NCBI GenBank assembly: GCA_024689425.1 | Contig: JAILDN010000033.1 | Location: 21,194-85,193, forward strand | DNA: 64,000 bases | Direction: 5' to 3' | Origin: Methanobrevibacter sp. | GTDB taxonomy: Archaea > Methanobacteriota > Methanobacteria > Methanobacteriales > Methanobacteriaceae | Translations under genes and position numbers: made by a program | In this document: positions 1 to 12,200 of the stretch, one piece after another | How positions within the stretch are numbered: the first letter of the stretch is position 1 | Layout: every line of letters starts with the position of its first letter | The notes under the pieces: generated by a model | The model's input: the letters and a program-made list of their open reading frames with translations, nothing else | Told to the model about the DNA's origin: nothing | Databases searched by the model: none

Positions 1-548
1 TTTGGTTCATAGCCTTTAGGGCATGCAACAGACATATCCATGCCTAAAAGAGGAGCAATTAAAAGAAGGGAATTACATACATTGTTTCCATCGCCTACGA
101 AACATATTTTTTTATCATCAAAAGATCCGAAATGCTCTTTAATTGTTAACACGTCAGCCAGCGCCTGACAAGGGTGTTCCAAATTAGTTAATCCGCTGAT
201 GACAGGGACATCTGAATATTTGGCTAATTCTATTACGTCATCATGTTCAATAGCCCTGATCATTATTCCGTCAACAAAACGGCTCAATACCTTAGCTGTA
301 TCAGAGATAGGCTCTCCTCTGCCCATCTGTAAGTCATTGGATGACAAAAATATTGCTCTTCCGCCTAACTGATACATTCCAACATCGAAAGAGACTCTTG
401 TTCTAGTTGATGATTTTTGAAAAATCATTGCTAAAGTCTTACCTTCTAGCGGTTTTTCTTCCTTTTTGCCTGCTTTGATTTCACTAGCCAAATCAATTAT
501 GTATGATATGTCCTCTTTAATATCACAAATAGATAATAAACTATCCAT
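1..548 (-). CDS. argF: ornithine carbamoyltransferase, 3' part beyond window
   Basis: Minus-strand frame from CAT at 546-548 reads [63 protein letters not shown]...[13 protein letters not shown] and HPCQ motifs of OTCase; runs off the left edge. Confidence 0.93.
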   Translation of the reverse strand, partial: MDSLLSICDIKEDISYIIDLASEIKAGKKEEKPLEGKTLAMIFQKSSTRTRVSFDVGMYQLGGRAIFLSSNDLQMGRGEPISDTAKVLSRFVDGIMIRAIEHDDVIELAKYSDVPVISGLTNLEHPCQALADVLTIKEHFGSFDDKKICFVGDGNNVCNSLLLIAPLLGMDMSVACPKGYEP

Positions 549-897
549 TAAAATCCCCTCTAAGAAAATAAGATATTTATTAATTATATATATTAAATGT
601 TATGTTTTCATTTTAAATCTTATTATCACGAATTGTAGAAATTATAGGCACCAAAAAGAACAGATAAATGAAATTACTTGAAAAATTGAAATCAAAAAGA
701 TTTACAATAACTGGGAATGCCATTAGCATATGGAATGTATGGAAGATATATTTTTTCTCATCATTTGAAAGTTTTCTTTAAAGAAACTCTCTCTTGTCAG
801 ATAGCAAATTAATACTCTAAAATAATTTTAATTTTTTAAGTGAATATATACATTTAAAACTATTAAAAAATATAATTATAAACTAGTAGGCGATTAA

Positions 898-2547
898 ATG
901 AAAAGTGATAATATTAAAAAAGGAATTCAACGAGCTCCCCACAGGTCTTTATTGAGAGCTTGCGGATTAGGTGACGATGATTTTGAAAAGCCGTTCATCG
1001 GAATAGCAAACAGTTTTACTGATATTGTTCCCGGCCACATCCACCTCAGAGATCTTGTTGAATTTGTAAAAGAAGGTATCATAGCTGCCGGAGGTGTCCC
1101 TTTCGAATTTGACACAATGGCAATCTGTGATGGAATCAGTATGAATCACGAAGGAATGAAATATTCACTCCCTTCAAGAGAAATAATAGCTGCAACGGTT
1201 GAAAGCATGACAAAAGGACATGCTTTTGACGGGTTGGTATTAATTCCTAGCTGTGATAAAGTCGTTCCGGGTATGATTATGGGTGCTTGCCGCGTAAATA
1301 TCCCAAGTATTGTTGTTACTGGCGGACCAATGGCAGCGGGAAATTACAAAGGAAAAAATGCTGATTTAATTACTGTCTTTGAAGCCGTTGGAGAATACTC
1401 CGCCGGAAAAATTCCAGAAGAGGAAGTTTATGAAATGGAGAAATGTGCTTGTCCGGGTCCTGGAAGCTGCTCCGGATTATTTACGGCAAACACAATGGCC
1501 TGTATTTCTGAAACATTAGGTTTATCTCTTCCATTATGCGCAACAACCCATGCCAATACCGAAGAAAACAATAAAATGGCTTATGAAAGTGGAAAACAAA
1601 TTATCGAATTAGTTAAAAACGATATAAAACCATCTGATATTTTAACACAGAACTCATTCAATAACGCTATTGCAATAGACATGGCCTTAGGTGGTTCATC
1701 AAACACTGCACTTCACATTCCTGCAATCGCAAGTGAAGTAGAAGGCATCTCTGTTGATTTAGAATTATTTGACAAAATCAGCCGTGAAATTCCACATATT
1801 ACATTAATTTCACCTGCAGGTGAAGATACGATGATGGACTTGCACTTGGCTGGAGGAATTCCTGCAGTTTTAAAAACATTGGAAAATAAAATTGACACTA
1901 CTCCACTTACAGTAACGGGCAAAACAATCGAAGAAAACCTTAAAGATGTTGAAAATAAAAATACTGACGTTATTCACACATTGGATAATCCATATCATGA
2001 AGATGGTGGAATAGCTATTTTAAAAGGTAATATTGCTCCAAACGGCAGTGTAGTTAAAAAAGGTGCAGTTGCAGAGGAACTAATGCATCTTAAAGGACCT
2101 GCCAAGGTATATCATTCCGAAGAAGAAGTGACAAAAGCTATATTCAATCATGAAATTGAAGAAAGGGATATTGTCGTGATTATCTATGAAGGTCCAAAAG
2201 GCGGTCCTGGAATGAGAGAAATGTTAAATGCCACTTCAGCATTAGCAGGAATGGGAATTAAAGATGTCGGCCTTATAACTGACGGAAGATTCTCCGGAGG
2301 AACTCGTGGCCCATGTATAGGACATGTTTCACCTGAAGCAATGGCATCCGGACCAATTGTGGCCGTTAAAAATGGAGACATTATTGAAATTGACATTAAA
2401 AACAGATCCATTAATGTGGAACTGACCGATGAAGAAATAGCTGAAAGATTAAAATCTGTAAAACATCCGAAAAGTGATGTTGATGGTTGGTTAAGCATTT
2501 ATCAAAAATTAGTTCAGTCTGCAGACAGTGGAGCTATTTTAAGGTAG
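898..2547 (+). CDS. ilvD: dihydroxy-acid dehydratase
   Basis: 549-aa ORF with [24 protein letters not shown] and DGRFSGG motifs. Confidence 0.97.
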   Translation: MKSDNIKKGIQRAPHRSLLRACGLGDDDFEKPFIGIANSFTDIVPGHIHLRDLVEFVKEGIIAAGGVPFEFDTMAICDGISMNHEGMKYSLPSREIIAATVESMTKGHAFDGLVLIPSCDKVVPGMIMGACRVNIPSIVVTGGPMAAGNYKGKNADLITVFEAVGEYSAGKIPEEEVYEMEKCACPGPGSCSGLFTANTMACISETLGLSLPLCATTHANTEENNKMAYESGKQIIELVKNDIKPSDILTQNSFNNAIAIDMALGGSSNTALHIPAIASEVEGISVDLELFDKISREIPHITLISPAGEDTMMDLHLAGGIPAVLKTLENKIDTTPLTVTGKTIEENLKDVENKNTDVIHTLDNPYHEDGGIAILKGNIAPNGSVVKKGAVAEELMHLKGPAKVYHSEEEVTKAIFNHEIEERDIVVIIYEGPKGGPGMREMLNATSALAGMGIKDVGLITDGRFSGGTRGPCIGHVSPEAMASGPIVAVKNGDIIEIDIKNRSINVELTDEEIAERLKSVKHPKSDVDGWLSIYQKLVQSADSGAILR

Positions 2548-2554
2548 TGTTATA

Positions 2555-3829
2555 ATGGAAATATTAAAATACTCCGAAATTGATTTAGCAGAAACAATAA
2601 AAAGATCAGAACAGGATGTAAACAATGTTTTAGATACTGTTTCTGAAATTTTAAACAATGTTCGTGAAAATGGTGATGAAGCTTTAAAATCATATACTGA
2701 AAAATTTGACGGAGTTTTAGTTGAAGATTTAAAAGTATCTAAAGAGGAAATTAAGGAAGCCTACGATACCTTAGACGATTCATTATTAGATGCTTTAAAA
2801 CGGGCTGCATCCAATATTGAAAAATTCCACAAAAAACAAATCCCTGAAGAATGGGAAATCGAAGTAAACCCTGGAATTACTGCTGGCCAGATTGTTAGAG
2901 CCATAAACTCAGCAGGCTGTTATATCCCTGGAGGAAGAGCAGCTTATCCTTCTTCAATATTAATGACCGTTATCCCTGCTAAAATTGCAGGCGTAGAGAA
3001 AGTAGTCTGCGTTACACCGCCTCAAAAAGACGGGAAAATCCTGGATGCAATTCTTGTTGCAGCAGACATTGCAGGTGCAGATGAAATCTATAAAGTGGGC
3101 GGCGCTCAGGCAATTGGTGCATTGGCATATGGAACTGAGTCTGTGCCAAGGGTTGAAAAGATTGTTGGACCTGGAAATATTTTCGTGACTGCCGCCAAAA
3201 AATTAGTCTACGGCCAAGTGGATATTGAGTTTCCGGCAGGCCCGTCTGAAGTATTGATTTTAGCCGATGAAACTGCAAACGCCGAATTTTTAGCAACAGA
3301 CATTTTAGCTCAAGCAGAGCATGACCCTAATGCATCCTGCTTTTTGGTGACTGACAGTGAAGAATTGGCTTTAAAAACTGATGAATTTGTTAAAAAATTA
3401 ACTGAAACTGCCCCTAGACGTGAAATAATAGAAGAGTCATTGTCAAAAAGTGGAAAAATTATTATCACTACTACATTCGATGAAGCAATTCATGTCACAA
3501 ATGAATATGCTCCTGAACATTTAATCATATCCACAAAAGAGGATGATGAAACATTATCACAAATCAAAAATGCGGGTTCCATATTTTTAGGAGCTTACTC
3601 TCCGGTAGCAGCAGGAGACTACGGATCCGGAACAAATCACGTATTGCCTACAGGCGGCGGAGCAAAAATGTATTCAGGCCTTTCAACTGAAGCATTTATT
3701 AAAAAACCTACTGTACAAAGAATTACAAAAGAAGGTTTGGAGGAATTATCCAAAACATCAGTTCCAATAGCTGAATATGAAGGATTCTTTGCTCACGCAA
3801 ATTCATTTAAAACAAGATTAAAAAAGTGA
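2555..3829 (+). CDS. hisD: histidinol dehydrogenase
   Basis: 424-aa ORF with [20 protein letters not shown] and EHDP motifs. Confidence 0.97.
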   Translation: MEILKYSEIDLAETIKRSEQDVNNVLDTVSEILNNVRENGDEALKSYTEKFDGVLVEDLKVSKEEIKEAYDTLDDSLLDALKRAASNIEKFHKKQIPEEWEIEVNPGITAGQIVRAINSAGCYIPGGRAAYPSSILMTVIPAKIAGVEKVVCVTPPQKDGKILDAILVAADIAGADEIYKVGGAQAIGALAYGTESVPRVEKIVGPGNIFVTAAKKLVYGQVDIEFPAGPSEVLILADETANAEFLATDILAQAEHDPNASCFLVTDSEELALKTDEFVKKLTETAPRREIIEESLSKSGKIIITTTFDEAIHVTNEYAPEHLIISTKEDDETLSQIKNAGSIFLGAYSPVAAGDYGSGTNHVLPTGGGAKMYSGLSTEAFIKKPTVQRITKEGLEELSKTSVPIAEYEGFFAHANSFKTRLKK

Positions 3830-3842
3830 TTAAAAATCACTT
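3824..3842. terminator. inverted repeat between convergent genes (AAGTGATT-AAA-AATCACTT)
   Basis: Perfect 8-bp arms overlapping the hisD stop region; function inferred from position. Confidence 0.35.
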
Positions 3843-4569
3843 AAACATTAATTGATGGCGGTAAGCTCTTGCTATTACCATAATCAATTAATATATCAAT
3901 ACAAATTTCTAACAGCGTTGATGGGGATATGTCGGCAACACCTGATTGATAAACACCAACGTAGTTTGGAATAGCCCCATTACCTTCTATCCATGTTGAA
4001 AATCTTTTACACATGTCCACATAATTCACCTGCAAAATATTTTGTGGAGAATCACGGCCGGTAGGGTGCGAAGCGTAAGAAGGATCTCCAACGGATATTA
4101 CTGCATTCGGATTACCATTTCCAATCAAATATATGGATTTGGTTAAAATATAGAGACATTGTGATTTGGATAGGGAAAGTGATTTGAACTGTACCGGGAA
4201 ATTGCCTCCGGAACTTCTTATAGCACTAGCTAACGCCGGAGCTTCGCTTACAGGAAAACTGCTTAGTGAAACAGGGTTTGAAGATGAGCTGACAGATGAA
4301 TATTGCTGTGAACTGCCACCACTGCTGGCGGAATGTCCGTTATTAAACAAACCAGTTCCAAAAGCAACAAATACAATAGCTAGAATGGCAATTGCAGCGA
4401 TTAAAACACCGATAAGTATTTTTTGATTCCTATCTTCACTATCAGCCGAATCATTCTTGCTAACGTTGGAAATATTGCTTTGATTGTTGCGGGATTTTAT
4501 TTTACAGCCGCAATACTTGCAAAACTTTGAATCATCTTTTAATTCTTTCCCACAACTAGGACAAAACAT
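3841..4569 (-). CDS. zinc-ribbon, single-TM protein with Ser-rich linker and a pseudomurein-binding-repeat-like C-terminal region
   Basis: N-terminal MFCPSCGKELKDDSKFCKYCG, TM helix ILIGVLIAAIAILAIVFVAF, then YVDMCKRFSTWIEGNGAIPNYVGV. Confidence 0.75.
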   Translation of the reverse strand: MFCPSCGKELKDDSKFCKYCGCKIKSRNNQSNISNVSKNDSADSEDRNQKILIGVLIAAIAILAIVFVAFGTGLFNNGHSASSGGSSQQYSSVSSSSNPVSLSSFPVSEAPALASAIRSSGGNFPVQFKSLSLSKSQCLYILTKSIYLIGNGNPNAVISVGDPSYASHPTGRDSPQNILQVNYVDMCKRFSTWIEGNGAIPNYVGVYQSGVADISPSTLLEICIDILIDYGNSKSLPPSINV

Positions 4570-4782
4570 AAAACTACCTCTTTTCGAATTAATTAATTCA
4601 CTTTTATTACTACTTATAACTTTATTTTTTTTTAATAAAAAAATTTTCTCTTAAGGATTATTTTTTTTAATTTAGAAAAATCCGAAACAAAATAATTCAA
4701 TTTTTACATACTTTTATTAAAGATTAAATCAAAATTTAAATACATAATGAAAATTTAATTTTTACAGCCTGAGGTGAATTAA

Positions 4783-6102
4783 TTGCAAGGTTTATTAAAT
4801 GATTGGAGAAGAACTAATTACGCTAAAGATACTACTCCAGAGTTATCTGGAGAGGATGTTACTATCATGGGTTGGGTTCATGAAATCCGTGATTTAGGCG
4901 GAATTATATTCGTTATTATCCGTGATGTGACTGGTAGAATACAAATTACAGCACCTTCTAAAAAAGTAGATGCTGAAATATTAGAAGAATTAAGAGCTTT
5001 TAGAAAAGAATCCGTTGTAGCCATTAAAGGTACTGTTCAGGATGCAGGAAAAGCACCAAACGGTGTTGAAATCATTCCAAAAGAAATTAAAATATTGAAC
5101 TTAGCTAATCAACCTTTACCAATGGATCCAACAGAAAAAGTAAGAGCTGAAATTGATACAAGACTTGATTCAAGATTCTTGGACTTAAGAAAAGAAAACG
5201 TGTCCGCAATCTTTAAAATCAAAGGACAAATGTTCCATACCATTAGAGATTTCTTTTATGAAAATGGATTTTATGAAATTAATACTCCTAAACTCGTAGC
5301 TTCAGCTACTGAAGGTGGAACAGAACTATTCCCGATTACTTACTTTGAAAAAGAAGCATTCCTCGGTCAATCCCCACAGTTATACAAACAAATGATGATG
5401 GGTAGTGGAATGGATAAAGTATTTGAAATAGGTCAGATTTTCAGAGCAGAAGAGCATGATACCTTAAGACACTTGAACGAAGCTATTTCCATAGATGCGG
5501 AAGCTTCCTTTATGGATGACGAAGACGTAATGAAAATCTTAAACGACATGATTGTTAATGTTGTTAATGACGTTAGAGAAAACTGTTCTAACGAATTGGA
5601 AATTTTAGGCCACGAATTGCCTGAAGTTGATGAAGCATTCCCACACGTTACCTATGATGAAGCAGTAGACATCGTCAACTCAAAAGACATTGAAATGGAA
5701 TGGGGAGAAGATTTATCCCGTGCTGCTGAAAAGGCATTAGGCGACACCATGGGAGGATTCTACTTCCTAACCAAATGGCCTTCAGCAATCAAACCGTTCT
5801 ATGTAATGCCATTTGAAGATGATGGAAAATATGCACATGCATTCGACTTAATGTATAACAACTTGGAATTGTCTTCCGGAGCTACTCGTGTCCACCAATA
5901 CGATTTACTTGTAAAACAAATTGAAGAAAGAGATTTGAACCCTGACGGATTTGGAAGCTACTTAAAAGCATTCGAATACGGTATGCCTCCACATGCAGGA
6001 TGGGGTGTAGGTGCCGACAGATTAACTATGGTGCTTACCGGATCTGAAAACATTCGTGAATGTGTACTCTTCCCAAGAGACAGACACAGATTAACTCCAT
6101 AG
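4783..6102 (+). CDS. aspS: aspartate--tRNA(Asp/Asn) ligase, TTG start
   Basis: Class II aa[27 protein letters not shown] and [11 protein letters not shown] motifs. Confidence 0.95.
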   Translation: MQGLLNDWRRTNYAKDTTPELSGEDVTIMGWVHEIRDLGGIIFVIIRDVTGRIQITAPSKKVDAEILEELRAFRKESVVAIKGTVQDAGKAPNGVEIIPKEIKILNLANQPLPMDPTEKVRAEIDTRLDSRFLDLRKENVSAIFKIKGQMFHTIRDFFYENGFYEINTPKLVASATEGGTELFPITYFEKEAFLGQSPQLYKQMMMGSGMDKVFEIGQIFRAEEHDTLRHLNEAISIDAEASFMDDEDVMKILNDMIVNVVNDVRENCSNELEILGHELPEVDEAFPHVTYDEAVDIVNSKDIEMEWGEDLSRAAEKALGDTMGGFYFLTKWPSAIKPFYVMPFEDDGKYAHAFDLMYNNLELSSGATRVHQYDLLVKQIEERDLNPDGFGSYLKAFEYGMPPHAGWGVGADRLTMVLTGSENIRECVLFPRDRHRLTP

Positions 6103-6107
6103 ATAAA

Positions 6108-7295
6108 ATGGATTATGATATAGCTATTATAGGTGGTGGTCCGGCTGGAATAGCTTCTGCTATTGCATGCCCCAGGGACTTGAATGTAGTATTGCTTGAA
6201 AAGAATTCCTCATTGGGTAAAAAACTGCTTTTAACCGGTGGGGGAAGATGCAATATTACAAACAACAAACCACTTAAAAAGCTATTGAACTCCTATGATG
6301 CCAAAAACTTTTTAAAACACTCATTTTATACCTTCACCAACGAAGATTTATACTCACTTTTTGATTTTGATTTTATACAAGAAGATGACAACAGAATTTT
6401 TCCGGAAAGTGAAAGATCAGTCGACGTTTTGAATGGCTTGATTGAACACCTCGATAATGTTGAAATCAAGTATAATTATGAAGTAACTAAAATCGATGCC
6501 GGCTTTATTATAAACGATGAGATAAAAGCTCAAAAAATTATAATAGCCACCGGAGGAGCCACATACCCTCAAACCGGATGCAGCATTGAAAACTATTCTT
6601 TGATTAATGAGCCAAAAACCAAAATAAAATATGGCTTAGCTCCATTAATAACTAAAGAAGATTTAAGCAAAATAGCTGGAATAACGCTGAAAAATGTTGA
6701 ATGCATTTATAAAAAGACTAAAATTAAGGGTGATGTCTTGATAAGCCATGTGGGGCTGACCGGTCCGGGCATAATTAATTTAAGCAATGAAATATCAAAG
6801 GATATGGACTATGATATACTGGATAGTGAAAGTGACATTACTTGCGAAATAGCTATTGATTTGGTTCCTAATTTTTCTCGTGAAGAGCTAAAAAATAAAT
6901 TCAATAAGGATTTCCAGAAAAAGGGAAAAACATTTATTAAAAATTACTTAAAACAGTTTTTAACCAATAATTTCATAGAATTCTTCTTAAAGAGAATCGA
7001 TATCTCTGCGGACACCCAGTTAAGTAGAATAGATAAAAAAAGTAAAAATCGCCTGATTGAAACATTGAAAAGATTGAACTTTGATATTGCTGATTTTAAT
7101 CGTCAATTAGCTAAAATAACAATTGGTGGAGTTGATTTGAATAATATTAATCCAAAAACCATGGAATCAAAAATAACTCCAAACCTGTATTTTGCAGGAG
7201 AGATTTTAGATTTGGATGGTCCAACAGGAGGATATAATCTAAAAATAGCTTTTTCAACCGGTTTTTTAGCTGGGAAATCTGCGAGTGAACATTAA
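6108..7295 (+). CDS. NAD(P)/FAD-dependent oxidoreductase (HI0933/BaiN-like)
   Basis: MDYDIAIIGGGPAGIASAIA Rossmann motif, LLTGGGRCNITN, YFAGEILDLDGPTGGYNL. ATG at 6108 preferred over the track start at 6060. Confidence 0.85.
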   Translation: MDYDIAIIGGGPAGIASAIACPRDLNVVLLEKNSSLGKKLLLTGGGRCNITNNKPLKKLLNSYDAKNFLKHSFYTFTNEDLYSLFDFDFIQEDDNRIFPESERSVDVLNGLIEHLDNVEIKYNYEVTKIDAGFIINDEIKAQKIIIATGGATYPQTGCSIENYSLINEPKTKIKYGLAPLITKEDLSKIAGITLKNVECIYKKTKIKGDVLISHVGLTGPGIINLSNEISKDMDYDILDSESDITCEIAIDLVPNFSREELKNKFNKDFQKKGKTFIKNYLKQFLTNNFIEFFLKRIDISADTQLSRIDKKSKNRLIETLKRLNFDIADFNRQLAKITIGGVDLNNINPKTMESKITPNLYFAGEILDLDGPTGGYNLKIAFSTGFLAGKSASEH

Positions 7296-7575
7296 TAATC
7301 TCTTAAAAAATTAGATTATTAATAATTCAAATCTATGAGAGTTAAGTCTTCTAAATTAAGAGTAATTCCAATTTTATGAATCTTCAATATTTTTGTTTAA
7401 TTTCTATCATAACATTTATTTTTATTAAAAAACTATATAAATTAGTTAGTTTCAAATAAAAACAATTCTATTTCCTTAAATCAATATTTTAAACATTTTA
7501 ATATTTTTTCGGATATATATAAAAATTACTCAAATACTAAAATATTTTAACTGTTTTTTTACATATAGTTATATT

Positions 7576-8205
7576 ATGACAGACCAAATGTTTATGGGTG
7601 CATCAACTAAACAAGGCCTTGATATTGCTACTAAAAGTAGAGAAATTATACGTGGCCTTATTGGTGATGAGATTAAAGACTTAAAACCTGCTGAAAAGGA
7701 CATTGTCGAGCGTATTGTTCACTCAACAGCAGACCCAGAATATGCTAAACTCGTTTGCATCAGTGATGATTTCGTTGATGCTGCAATGAAATCTTTAAGG
7801 AATAACGAAACAATTCTAACCGACATTAATATGGTCAAATATGGAATTACCCGTTATGAAGGTGAGGTTGAGTGCTATATTAAAAACGAGGAAGTTAAAA
7901 AAATAGCTAAAGAGCATCAAATTACAAGGGCTGCTGCAGCTATCAGATATGCCAGTGAAAACGATTTTGAAGGAATCGTTGTTTCCGGAAATGCGCCAAC
8001 GGCTGTTTTTGAAGCTATGGATTTATATCAAAAAGGCGAAATGAATCTTAAGGCTATTGTTGGAGTTCCTGTTGGTTTTGTTGGAGCTGCTGATTCAAAG
8101 GAAGCTTTAAGAAATTCCAATATTCCTAATATCATCACAGAAGGTCCTAAAGGCGGAACACCTATAGCAGTTGCCTGCGTAAACTCATTAATCCAACATT
8201 TATAG
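7576..8205 (+). CDS. cbiC: precorrin-8X / cobalt-precorrin-8 methylmutase
   Basis: [21 protein letters not shown] and [13 protein letters not shown] typical of CbiC/CobH. Confidence 0.9.
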   Translation: MTDQMFMGASTKQGLDIATKSREIIRGLIGDEIKDLKPAEKDIVERIVHSTADPEYAKLVCISDDFVDAAMKSLRNNETILTDINMVKYGITRYEGEVECYIKNEEVKKIAKEHQITRAAAAIRYASENDFEGIVVSGNAPTAVFEAMDLYQKGEMNLKAIVGVPVGFVGAADSKEALRNSNIPNIITEGPKGGTPIAVACVNSLIQHL

Positions 8206-8212
8206 TGATAAA

Positions 8213-9487
8213 ATGACTGAAGAATTATTTAATGAATCAAAAAAATACTTCCCTGGCGGAGTCAATTCCCCAGTGCGCGCATTTAAACCTTATCCGTTCT
8301 TTGTTGAAAGTGCTGAAGGATGTAAAATAACAGATAGTGAAGGAAATACTTATATTGATCACTGTCTTGCTTATGGTCCATTAATACTTGGACATGCCAA
8401 CCCTAAAGTCGTGCGTGAAGTTTCAAATCAGCTAACTATCGGTACAGCTTATGGTGCACCGACTGAAAATGAAATTAGACTTGCGCGTGAAGTTGTTGAT
8501 AGGATTCCGTCTGCTGAGATGGTCAGATTTTGTAATAGTGGAACTGAAGCTACAATGAGTGCCATCAGACTGGCAAGAGGTTTCACCGGTCGCGATAAAA
8601 TCATTAAATTTGAAGGAGCCTATCATGGAGCTCATGATTATGTTTTAGTTAAAGGCGGTTCAGGTGCTGCATGCCTGCCGGATTCTGCAGGAATACCAAC
8701 CGATACCACTAAAAATACATTGTCCGTTCCATTTAATGATGAAGAAGCTTTAACTGATTTGATTGAAAAAGAAGGAGAAAATATCGCTTGTCTGATAATG
8801 GAAATTGTAATGGGAAATGTTGGATGTATTGAACCGAAACCTGGATTTTTGGAGTTTGTACGTAAGATAACTGAAGAAAATAATATAGTGTTAATATTTG
8901 ATGAAGTAATTACTGGTTTTAGAGCTTCAAAAGGCGGTGCTCAAGAATATTACGGAGTCACTCCTGATTTGACAACATTAGGTAAGATTGTTGGTGGAGG
9001 ACTTCCTATGGGTGCTTTCTGTGGTAAAAGAGAAATCATGGAACTGATAGCTCCTCAAGGACCAGTCTATCAGGCAGGAACATTTAGTGGTAACCCAATT
9101 TCTGTCCAAGCAGGATTATCTACATTGTCCCAGTTAGATGATAAGTTTTATAAAGACCTAGAAAGAAAAGGTAATTTCTTGAGAGGAAACATTGAATCAA
9201 TCATAGATGATGAACAGTACAATATTCAATGCGTAGGTCTTGCATCAATGTTTCAGATTTATATGAATCCTGCTGAAGTATATAATTACGCTGATGCTAA
9301 AAAATCAGATGCAGATAGATTCTTAAGATACTTTAGAGCCCTTTTAAAAGAGGGCGTGTTCATTCCACCAAGCCAATTTGAGTGCAATTTCATATCAAGT
9401 GCACACGGCATGGATGATTTACAGAATACGGCTGAAGCGATTGAAGTTGCTTTAGCTATAGCTTTTAAAAAGAAAAATAAATTTTAG
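8213..9487 (+). CDS. hemL: glutamate-1-semialdehyde 2,1-aminomutase
   Basis: [47 protein letters not shown]. Confidence 0.97.
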   Translation: MTEELFNESKKYFPGGVNSPVRAFKPYPFFVESAEGCKITDSEGNTYIDHCLAYGPLILGHANPKVVREVSNQLTIGTAYGAPTENEIRLAREVVDRIPSAEMVRFCNSGTEATMSAIRLARGFTGRDKIIKFEGAYHGAHDYVLVKGGSGAACLPDSAGIPTDTTKNTLSVPFNDEEALTDLIEKEGENIACLIMEIVMGNVGCIEPKPGFLEFVRKITEENNIVLIFDEVITGFRASKGGAQEYYGVTPDLTTLGKIVGGGLPMGAFCGKREIMELIAPQGPVYQAGTFSGNPISVQAGLSTLSQLDDKFYKDLERKGNFLRGNIESIIDDEQYNIQCVGLASMFQIYMNPAEVYNYADAKKSDADRFLRYFRALLKEGVFIPPSQFECNFISSAHGMDDLQNTAEAIEVALAIAFKKKNKF

Positions 9488-9495
9488 GTGTTAAA

Positions 9496-9921
9496 ATGGA
9501 AATCGATTACAAAGAAATATTAACATACGTAATTATTCTTGTAATTGTTTTAATTGTTGCTCAACATTTAAATGTTGTTGTTTCAGGAAGTATGGAGCCA
9601 GTATTCTATAGAGGAGATATTGTAGCTGTTGAAAAAGCTAATTTATTTGGAATACAGGAGTTTAATCCTGATGATGTGAAAGTCGGTGATATTGTTGTAT
9701 ATAATGCGAAATGGTTCAACCAACCGGTCATTCACAGAATCGTAGGTATTTCTAAAATAAATGGAACGACAATGTACATTATAAAAGGGGATAATAACAA
9801 TCGAAGTGATCCATATTATGTAAGTAGTGACCAGATAACGGCAAGGGTAGTGAATGTCGGAGATAAACCGCTTGTCATACCGTATATCGGTCATATTTCC
9901 TTATGGTTAAGAGGATTATAA
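9496..9921 (+). CDS. signal peptidase I
   Basis: N-terminal [14 protein letters not shown] catalytic Ser motif, PVIHRIVGI. Confidence 0.88.
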   Translation: MEIDYKEILTYVIILVIVLIVAQHLNVVVSGSMEPVFYRGDIVAVEKANLFGIQEFNPDDVKVGDIVVYNAKWFNQPVIHRIVGISKINGTTMYIIKGDNNNRSDPYYVSSDQITARVVNVGDKPLVIPYIGHISLWLRGL

Positions 9922-9939
9922 TTATTATTAGGTGAGTAA

Positions 9940-11640
9940 ATGTATTTCGAAATTGAAAAACAAGCTATTGATGCTTTAAATAAAGCATTAGATCAATATG
10001 ATGAAGAAATTGATAGAAATTTCCGTCTAGACTTTCCGCCTGATCCAAAATTAGGTGATTTGGCCAGTACAATAGCCTTCGCACTTACAAAAAAATTAAA
10101 AACTTCACCAAATCTTGTTGCTGAAGACTTAGTTTCTAAAATTGAAGTGCCTGAGATATTTGAAAAGGTCCAAAACTTCGGTCCTTATGTAAATTTCTTC
10201 ATTGACTATTCAAAATTCTCAAAATTATTGCTTGAAAAAGTGGATGAAAATTATGGTCAGCTGGAAAAAGCGGATGAAAAAGTCGTTTTAGAACACACAT
10301 CTGCAAATCCGAACGGACCTTTGCACATTGGACATGTTCGTAATTCCATTTTTGGTGATTCACTGTCAAGACTTTTGAAATTGGCCGGCCGTGAAGTTGA
10401 AACCCAATACTATGTAAATGACATGGGGCGCCAAATTGCCATAATCGTTTATGGTATTACTGAAATGGGATTGAAAATCGAAGAGCAAGAAGGAGAAAAA
10501 ATCGATGAAAAAATCGGCAAACTATACTTTCTGGCCAATAAGGAAGTTGATGAAAACGAAACTGCAAATGAACGCGTAAGCGAACTCATTCAAAATTATG
10601 AAAGGGGCGAAGACGAAGATTTGAATGCCGTTTTCGAAGATGTAGTCGAAAAATGTGTCAGCGGAATAAAAGAGACCCTTCACAGAATCAACATCTATCA
10701 TGATGACTTTGTATGGGAAGGCACATTCATTAGAAACGGCGATGTGGATGCCCTTGTAAAATACTTTGAAAAAGAAGGATTCGTATCCCATGAAGAAGTG
10801 GACTATATCGATTTAACTTTCTATAATATTGAAAAGGAGTTTGTCTTGAGAAGGTCAAACGGCACATCACTTTATTCTACGAGAGATTTGGCATATCATA
10901 GATACAAGGCCACATTAGGTGATACCGTTCTTGATATTTTAGGTTCAGACCACAAATTATCTTCAAAGCAAATGAAAGTAATATTTGAAGAAATATTAAG
11001 AGAAAAGGCTCCGGAAGTAATTTTCTATGAATTCATTACCTTGCCTGAAGGCTCAATGTCTACACGGAAAGGAAAATTCGTTTCTGTTGATGATTTGGTT
11101 GATGAAGCCATCTCAAGAGCAACAAAAGAAATAAAATCCAGAAATCCTGATTTAACTGATGAGGAAATTGCACCGATGGCTGAACAAATCGGAATTGGAG
11201 CTATCAGATTCTTCATTGCAAAGCTATCCCCTGAAAAGCACTTGACATTCAAATGGGATGAAGCATTGAGCTTTGAGCGAGGATGCGCTTCAATACAATA
11301 TGCGCATGCAAGAGCCTGTAAACTCCTGAACAAATCCTGTAAGGACATATCCACCTTAACGATTGATGAATCTTGGATTCCAAATGAAACTGAGAAAGAT
11401 TTAGTAAGGTTAATAGCTAAATTCCCGCAAGTTGTTGAAGACTGTGCCAATAAGAAAAGGGTTCACAACATTACCCAATACTGTCAGGATTTAGCAGGAT
11501 CATTCAATAAATTCTACAAATCAGAACAGGTTATCGGTTCAGATGTAGAAGACACAAGACTAATTTTAGTTGACAGAGCTAAAACAACTATTAAAAACGC
11601 TTTAGACATTTTAGGAGTACCTGCTCCTGAAAAAATGTAG
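9940..11640 (+). CDS. argS: arginine--tRNA ligase
   Basis: EHTSANPNGPLHIGHVRN signature and C-terminal DALRG-type domain. Confidence 0.96.
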   Translation: MYFEIEKQAIDALNKALDQYDEEIDRNFRLDFPPDPKLGDLASTIAFALTKKLKTSPNLVAEDLVSKIEVPEIFEKVQNFGPYVNFFIDYSKFSKLLLEKVDENYGQLEKADEKVVLEHTSANPNGPLHIGHVRNSIFGDSLSRLLKLAGREVETQYYVNDMGRQIAIIVYGITEMGLKIEEQEGEKIDEKIGKLYFLANKEVDENETANERVSELIQNYERGEDEDLNAVFEDVVEKCVSGIKETLHRINIYHDDFVWEGTFIRNGDVDALVKYFEKEGFVSHEEVDYIDLTFYNIEKEFVLRRSNGTSLYSTRDLAYHRYKATLGDTVLDILGSDHKLSSKQMKVIFEEILREKAPEVIFYEFITLPEGSMSTRKGKFVSVDDLVDEAISRATKEIKSRNPDLTDEEIAPMAEQIGIGAIRFFIAKLSPEKHLTFKWDEALSFERGCASIQYAHARACKLLNKSCKDISTLTIDESWIPNETEKDLVRLIAKFPQVVEDCANKKRVHNITQYCQDLAGSFNKFYKSEQVIGSDVEDTRLILVDRAKTTIKNALDILGVPAPEKM

Positions 11641-11663
11641 ATGAGTTGAAATTTTAACTCATC
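11640..11663 (+). terminator. hairpin plus T-tract after argS
   Basis: GATGAGTT-GAAATTTT-AACTCATC followed shortly by TTCTTTTTTTTG. Confidence 0.5.
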
Positions 11664-12200
11664 TTAAAATTCTTTTTTTTGTAATAATTATTTATACTAA
11701 TTTAAAATTAATTAAAAATTTAATTATTGATTATTTTTAATTTATTATACACAAAATAAGAAATTAATTTGATTTGGAAGATATATTAGAAGAAATTAAT
11801 AAAAAACTACCAAAAAAGGACATTCGATGAATATTATGAAGAATTATTTTGAAAGATTGTAATGAACTACTAAAAAATTATAACCTAAAACACTTGCCTA
11901 GAAAAAAAGATAACAAATCTAAATTTATACATGAATTTTTTCAATACTTATTTTCCATGATTTCATAAGGCAACATTCATTAATTTTAATCTGACTTGAT
12001 GTTCAAATGCAATGGAGTTTCAGGACCGGATTCTAACTTCAATTAAATTGATTTTATGACTCAAAAAAATAGTTAATACTGATGAAAGTATTAAAATAAT
12101 TGATTGAAAATCCATGATAATTAATTGGAATTAAGAAATAGTAAATGAGAATTAGTTAAGTATATACCAGAAGTGACGAAAATTTCATTTTCTGAAACGT

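Noticed and set aside
466-681. 71-aa plus-strand ORF
   Set aside because: Overlaps the antisense start of argF and its intergenic region; no recognisable protein features.
668-781. 38-codon ORF MKLLEKLKSKRFTITGNAISIWNVWKIYFFSSFESFL upstream of ilvD as a possible leader peptide
   Set aside because: Not enriched in branched-chain residues in an attenuation-like pattern and no alternative hairpins seen; likely chance ORF or fragment.
3012-3296. 94-aa minus ORF antisense to hisD (and similar antisense ORFs inside ilvD, argS, purD, leuA and others)
   Set aside because: Shadow ORFs of strongly coding sense frames with low-complexity or composition-driven peptides.
7296-7575. Possible cobalamin riboswitch upstream of cbiC
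   Set aside because: No B12-box-like sequence recognised; region is simply AT-rich.
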